Source: JBJFCE01 sp964437825 (GTDB taxonomy: Bacteria > Bacillota > Clostridia > Lachnospirales > Lachnospiraceae). From it: a stretch of DNA of 8,210 nucleotides. The stretch covers positions 1-8,210 of the forward strand of contig CAYTIH010000075.1 in assembly GCA_964437825.1 (NCBI GenBank), given 5' to 3'. The notes under the pieces are model-generated. The model was not told the DNA's origin and searched no databases. It saw nothing but the letters and a program-made list of their open reading frames with translations. The position numbers were made by a program, and so were the translations under genes. This document shows, in pieces, positions 6,626-8,210 of the stretch (position 1 is the first letter of the stretch; each line of letters begins with the position of its first letter).

Positions 6626-6860
6626 CTATTTCACGATATCCATAATTTCTTTCGTAATCTGATAGTGTTCAAAATCTCCGAGTATGTCTGCCGGTAATGA
6701 GTCTGTACCATTGCATTTAACGGTATATCAATTAAATTTCTCAATCAAGAGCCTCTTTCGCTATGTTATATCCATTGAATAAATCTCTAAGCATATCACG
6801 GCCAATTTTGAAGTTCAATCTGTAGTTGGTGAAATTGCCGGGGGCATATTCCGGCAACGC
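6626..6860 (-). pseudogene. Probable remains of a decayed gene (two coding-like fragments)
   Basis: The roughly 300 bases between ribU and the YcxB-like promoter contain no intact gene. Two stretches read like protein. Fragment 1 (6741-6860) encodes 39 residues containing LPEYAPGNFTNYRLNF and GRDMLRDLFNGYNIAKEALD before a TGA. Fragment 2 (6626-6727), in another frame, encodes 33 residues containing NGTDSLPADILGDFEHYQ and ITKEIMDIVK before a TAG. Neither has a start codon with a ribosome binding site. Their order and orientation would suit the C-terminal part of one degraded protein. I do not recognise the family. Chance open frames in AT-rich DNA remain possible. Confidence 0.35.
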
Positions 6861-6905
6861 TTAAAGTAAAAGGGACTACTGTTTTTACGGAAAATAGAAT
6901 AAGAT

Positions 6906-7544
6906 TTATGCCTGTGTTCCTTTAATAATCGGGGACAGACGCTTATATACCAGCAGTGTAATAATCACGCTGAACAGACCTTTTATAAAGGTAAAGGGCA
7001 TATTAAACACAATAAGGCAGGACCATAATCCGTTCACATTCGGATTAATTGCCTGATATGCGGCAATAATTGCATCTATCGGCATGAATTTCGTATATAC
7101 CGGATATACCAGATAATAGTTGGAAAACAGGGATATGACCGCCATAACCACAGCGCCGATCAGAGAACCGATAATTGCACTCTTTTTATTCTTTTTGTGT
7201 TTGTAAATCATACCTGCGGTAAATACGAAGGAAGCGCCCAAAATAAAATTGGATAATTCTCCAACGCCGCCTGTTGAAGTTTTCATCAAATGCAGCAGAT
7301 TCTTGATCAGGCAGATCATAACGCCGGATACAGGACCCAATGAAAAGGAACCGATCAGCGCCGGAAGCTCGGATAAATCCAGTTTGATAAAGCCCGGCAT
7401 AAAAGGCACGCTGAAATCAAAAAACATCAGCAAAAATGCAATTGCGGAGAGCATTGCGGTCATGGTCATGGTTCTGACGTTGACTCCTGCTTTTGCGCCC
7501 CTTTTTCCTGTTTCGTTTTGGTGCATCATGTTTGTGTTGTCCAT
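6906..7544 (-). CDS. ribU: RibU, riboflavin-specific S component of an ECF transporter
   Basis: RibU is the membrane protein that binds riboflavin and works with the shared ECF module (EcfA, EcfA', EcfT), which is not encoded in this window. The 212-residue product has about six hydrophobic helices after a polar N-terminal tail of roughly 23 residues. Family features include TAMLSAIAFLLMFF with small residues in the first helix, the loop PGFIKLDLSELPALIG, KNLLHLMKTSTGGVGELSNF and a C-terminal FIKGLFSVIITLLVYKRL. The start is supported by AAAGGAG about ten bases before the ATG. The tail before VRTMTMTAM is longer than in some members, so an internal start cannot be fully excluded. The upstream FMN riboswitch makes the riboflavin assignment firm. 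It is a single-gene unit; no clear terminator follows. Confidence 0.95.
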   Translation of the reverse strand: MDNTNMMHQNETGKRGAKAGVNVRTMTMTAMLSAIAFLLMFFDFSVPFMPGFIKLDLSELPALIGSFSLGPVSGVMICLIKNLLHLMKTSTGGVGELSNFILGASFVFTAGMIYKHKKNKKSAIIGSLIGAVVMAVISLFSNYYLVYPVYTKFMPIDAIIAAYQAINPNVNGLWSCLIVFNMPFTFIKGLFSVIITLLVYKRLSPIIKGTQA

Positions 7545-7678
7545 TCTTTTTTTCTCCTTTTTATGAAATAAATGTATTGCAAAAAAGGAAATTCTTCTTT
7601 ATGCAGAAAGGCAAACGCCCCTGCATATTACCACGCAGCCGGTTATCGCGGCAGTCGCCATTGGCTCGTTGTCCGCGT

Positions 7679-7706
7679 AAAAAAATGCCCCGAAAAAATC
7701 GGGGCA
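7679..7706 (-). terminator. Intrinsic terminator of the ribU FMN riboswitch
   Basis: On the minus strand a perfect 8-bp stem TGCCCCGA/TCGGGGCA (7686-7706) with a 5-T loop is followed by seven T residues (7679-7685). It lies 34 bases after the aptamer and about 135 bases before ribU, as expected for the expression platform of a transcription-terminating riboswitch. Its 5' arm is exactly complementary to the TCGGGGCA of the aptamer's 5' strand at 7904-7911. Confidence 0.92.
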
Positions 7707-7740
7707 CATAAAATACATAGATGTCAATACATCCTGCATG

Positions 7741-7915
7741 TTCTTCTCTCATCCAGACTTTACTGTCGGTTTTGGAGTTTCACCAAATCAGCCGCTGCAT
7801 ATACAGATGCCGGACCGTAAGGACCATGCGTTCCGTAATCACAATTATGCAGCGGGTCGCGGACTGATACTTTCGTAATCACCGCCGGTAGGGAATTTCA
7901 CCCTGCCCCGAAGAA
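7741..7915 (-). ncRNA. FMN riboswitch (RFN element) controlling ribU
   Basis: The minus strand contains the conserved RFN landmarks in order: TTCTTCGGGGCAGGGTG, AATTCCCTACCGGCGGT, CAGTCCGCGACCCGC, GCGGCTGATTTGGTG, CTCCAAAACCGACAGT and AGTCTGGATGAGAGAAGAA. The first and last pair as closing helix P1 (TTCTTC with GAAGAA). The element binds FMN. With FMN bound, termination at 7679-7706 is expected and ribU is off. A variable arm between CCCGCTGCAT and ATGCAGCGG is extended here, with ATGCAGCGG and CCGCTGCAT forming a perfect 9-bp helix. Confidence 0.96.
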
Positions 7916-7963
7916 TTTACCTTATATGGCGATGGCATTGCCATCACGTATTTGCCGGAAATA

Positions 7964-7992
7964 ATCATAATATAGTTTTGCACATATGTCAA
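7964..7992 (-). promoter_or_regulatory. Sigma-A-type promoter of the ribU unit
   Basis: The minus strand has a perfect TTGACA (7987-7992), a 17-base spacer and TATGAT (7964-7969). Transcription should start near 7957, about 42 bases before the FMN aptamer. A small perfect inverted repeat (GATGGC-3-GCCATC, 7931-7945) lies in this leader. Confidence 0.85.
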
Positions 7993-8034
7993 CAGCTTCT
8001 GCTTTTTTTCTCTCTTTCCTAAAATGAAATTTTA

Positions 8035-8064
8035 AATTCCACCGCCCGCTTATGTGGTGGAATT
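8035..8064. repeat. 9-bp inverted repeat (AATTCCACC/GGTGGAATT)
   Basis: AATTCCACC (8035-8043) and GGTGGAATT (8056-8064) are perfect inverted copies around a 12-base loop, GCCCGCTTATGT. One more C-G and a G-T pair can extend the stem. On the minus strand an AT-rich TTTAAAATTTC follows. It may be a weak terminator, a transposon-end hairpin (IS200/IS605 elements carry such hairpins near their ends) or a protein-binding site. No transposase is in the window. Confidence 0.6.
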
Positions 8065-8084
8065 CACTTTCGCACAGTTGATAT

Positions 8085-8112
8085 TTACTCTTTCATACAT
8101 TTGTGCTATGGT
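8085..8112 (+). promoter_or_regulatory. Possible plus-strand promoter before the 13-codon ORF
   Basis: TTTACT (8085-8090) and, after 16 bases, TATGGT (8107-8112) preceded by TGC form a possible extended -10 promoter. It would start a transcript near 8119, leaving little or no room for the 5' arm of the following hairpin, which begins at 8118. An alternative TTGATA at 8078-8083 is too far upstream. The match is modest. Confidence 0.3.
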
Positions 8113-8117
8113 TATCT

Positions 8118-8142
8118 CTCCTTCTGACAGCAGTAGAAGGAG
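8118..8142 (+). promoter_or_regulatory. Hairpin that would mask a strong ribosome binding site
   Basis: CTCCTTCT (8118-8125) is perfectly complementary to AGAAGGAG (8135-8142) across a 9-base loop. The 3' arm is the Shine-Dalgarno sequence (AGAAGGAGG) of the ATG at 8148. Folded, the ribosome binding site is hidden. This suggests control of translation, if the transcript starts far enough upstream. Confidence 0.55.
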
Positions 8143-8147
8143 GAATT

Positions 8148-8189
8148 ATGAGTAGATTATCATTCTCTAAAGCCAAGTCGTATAGATAA
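8148..8189 (+). CDS. Possible 13-residue leader peptide (MSRLSFSKAKSYR)
   Basis: The ATG at 8148 has an excellent AGAAGGAGG five bases upstream and is followed by 12 sense codons and TAA at 8187-8189. The peptide is basic and serine-rich, with no obvious run of one amino acid that would suit a classical attenuator. The hairpin at 8118-8142 covers its ribosome binding site. AT-rich DNA follows to the window end, so any regulated gene lies outside. It could also be the broken start of a longer gene. Confidence 0.35.
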   Translation: MSRLSFSKAKSYR

Positions 8190-8210
8190 AATAAATTTAA
8201 ATATACTTTA

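Noticed and set aside
6835..6857. Perfect 7-bp inverted repeat TTGCCGG-9-CCGGCAA about 50 bases after ribU, as a possible ribU terminator.
   Set aside because: Only three T residues follow on the minus strand and the loop is long. It also lies inside the coding-like decayed fragment, so I do not call it a terminator.
6866..6888. Inverted repeat GTAAAA...TTTTAC just after ribU.
   Set aside because: The stem is AT-only apart from one pair and the loop is 11 bases, too weak to support a terminator call.
7572..7820. Plus-strand frames across the ribU leader.
   Set aside because: They run antisense through the FMN riboswitch and terminator, which fully explain the conserved sequence.
1..8210. 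CRISPR array, toxin-antitoxin pair, phage or defence island.
   Set aside because: No regularly spaced repeats and no recognisable nuclease, toxin, integrase or phage genes were seen in any frame.

Overview
The window looks like the chromosome of a low-to-medium-GC Gram-positive anaerobe of the Clostridia, most likely a member of the Lachnospiraceae. This is inferred from the strong GGAGG-type ribosome binding sites, the TsaB-RimI fusion, the riboswitch-controlled RibU, and a small membrane-anchored protein of a type I associate with that family. Nearly everything is on the minus strand, so in transcription order the window reads from high to low coordinates.

From right to left: (1) 8035-8189 holds a 9-bp inverted repeat and, on the plus strand, a possible promoter, a hairpin that would hide a strong ribosome binding site, and a 13-codon ORF. 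No large gene is visible there. (2) 6906-7992 is a complete riboflavin-uptake unit: promoter, FMN riboswitch, intrinsic terminator and ribU. (3) 6626-6860 has no intact gene but contains two short coding-like stretches in different frames, probably the remains of a decayed gene. (4) 5987-6603 is a YcxB-like membrane protein gene with its own promoter. (5) 228-5874 is a housekeeping cluster: tsaE, a fused tsaB-rimI, a small zinc-ribbon protein with an internal promoter, rnz (RNase Z), an apparently frameshifted small membrane protein, a membrane-anchored DUF6715-type protein, tsaD and ispD. (6) 1-113 is a tRNA-Ser(UGA), cut by the window edge, with its own strong promoter.

The theme is tRNA maturation. 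TsaE, TsaB and TsaD are three of the proteins that make N6-threonylcarbamoyladenosine at position 37 of ANN-decoding tRNAs. RNase Z trims tRNA 3' ends, and a tRNA gene follows the cluster. RimI acetylates the N-terminus of ribosomal protein S18 in the well-studied case. IspD belongs to the MEP isoprenoid pathway, and RibU imports riboflavin under FMN control.

Most of the window is ordinary core genome. The most interesting items are the plus-strand hairpin and mini-ORF at the right edge, the frameshifted 74-75 codon membrane protein, the decayed gene before ribU, and an exact 8-nt match between the FMN aptamer and its terminator that predicts how the switch works. I found no CRISPR array, complete mobile element or convincing new multi-gene system.
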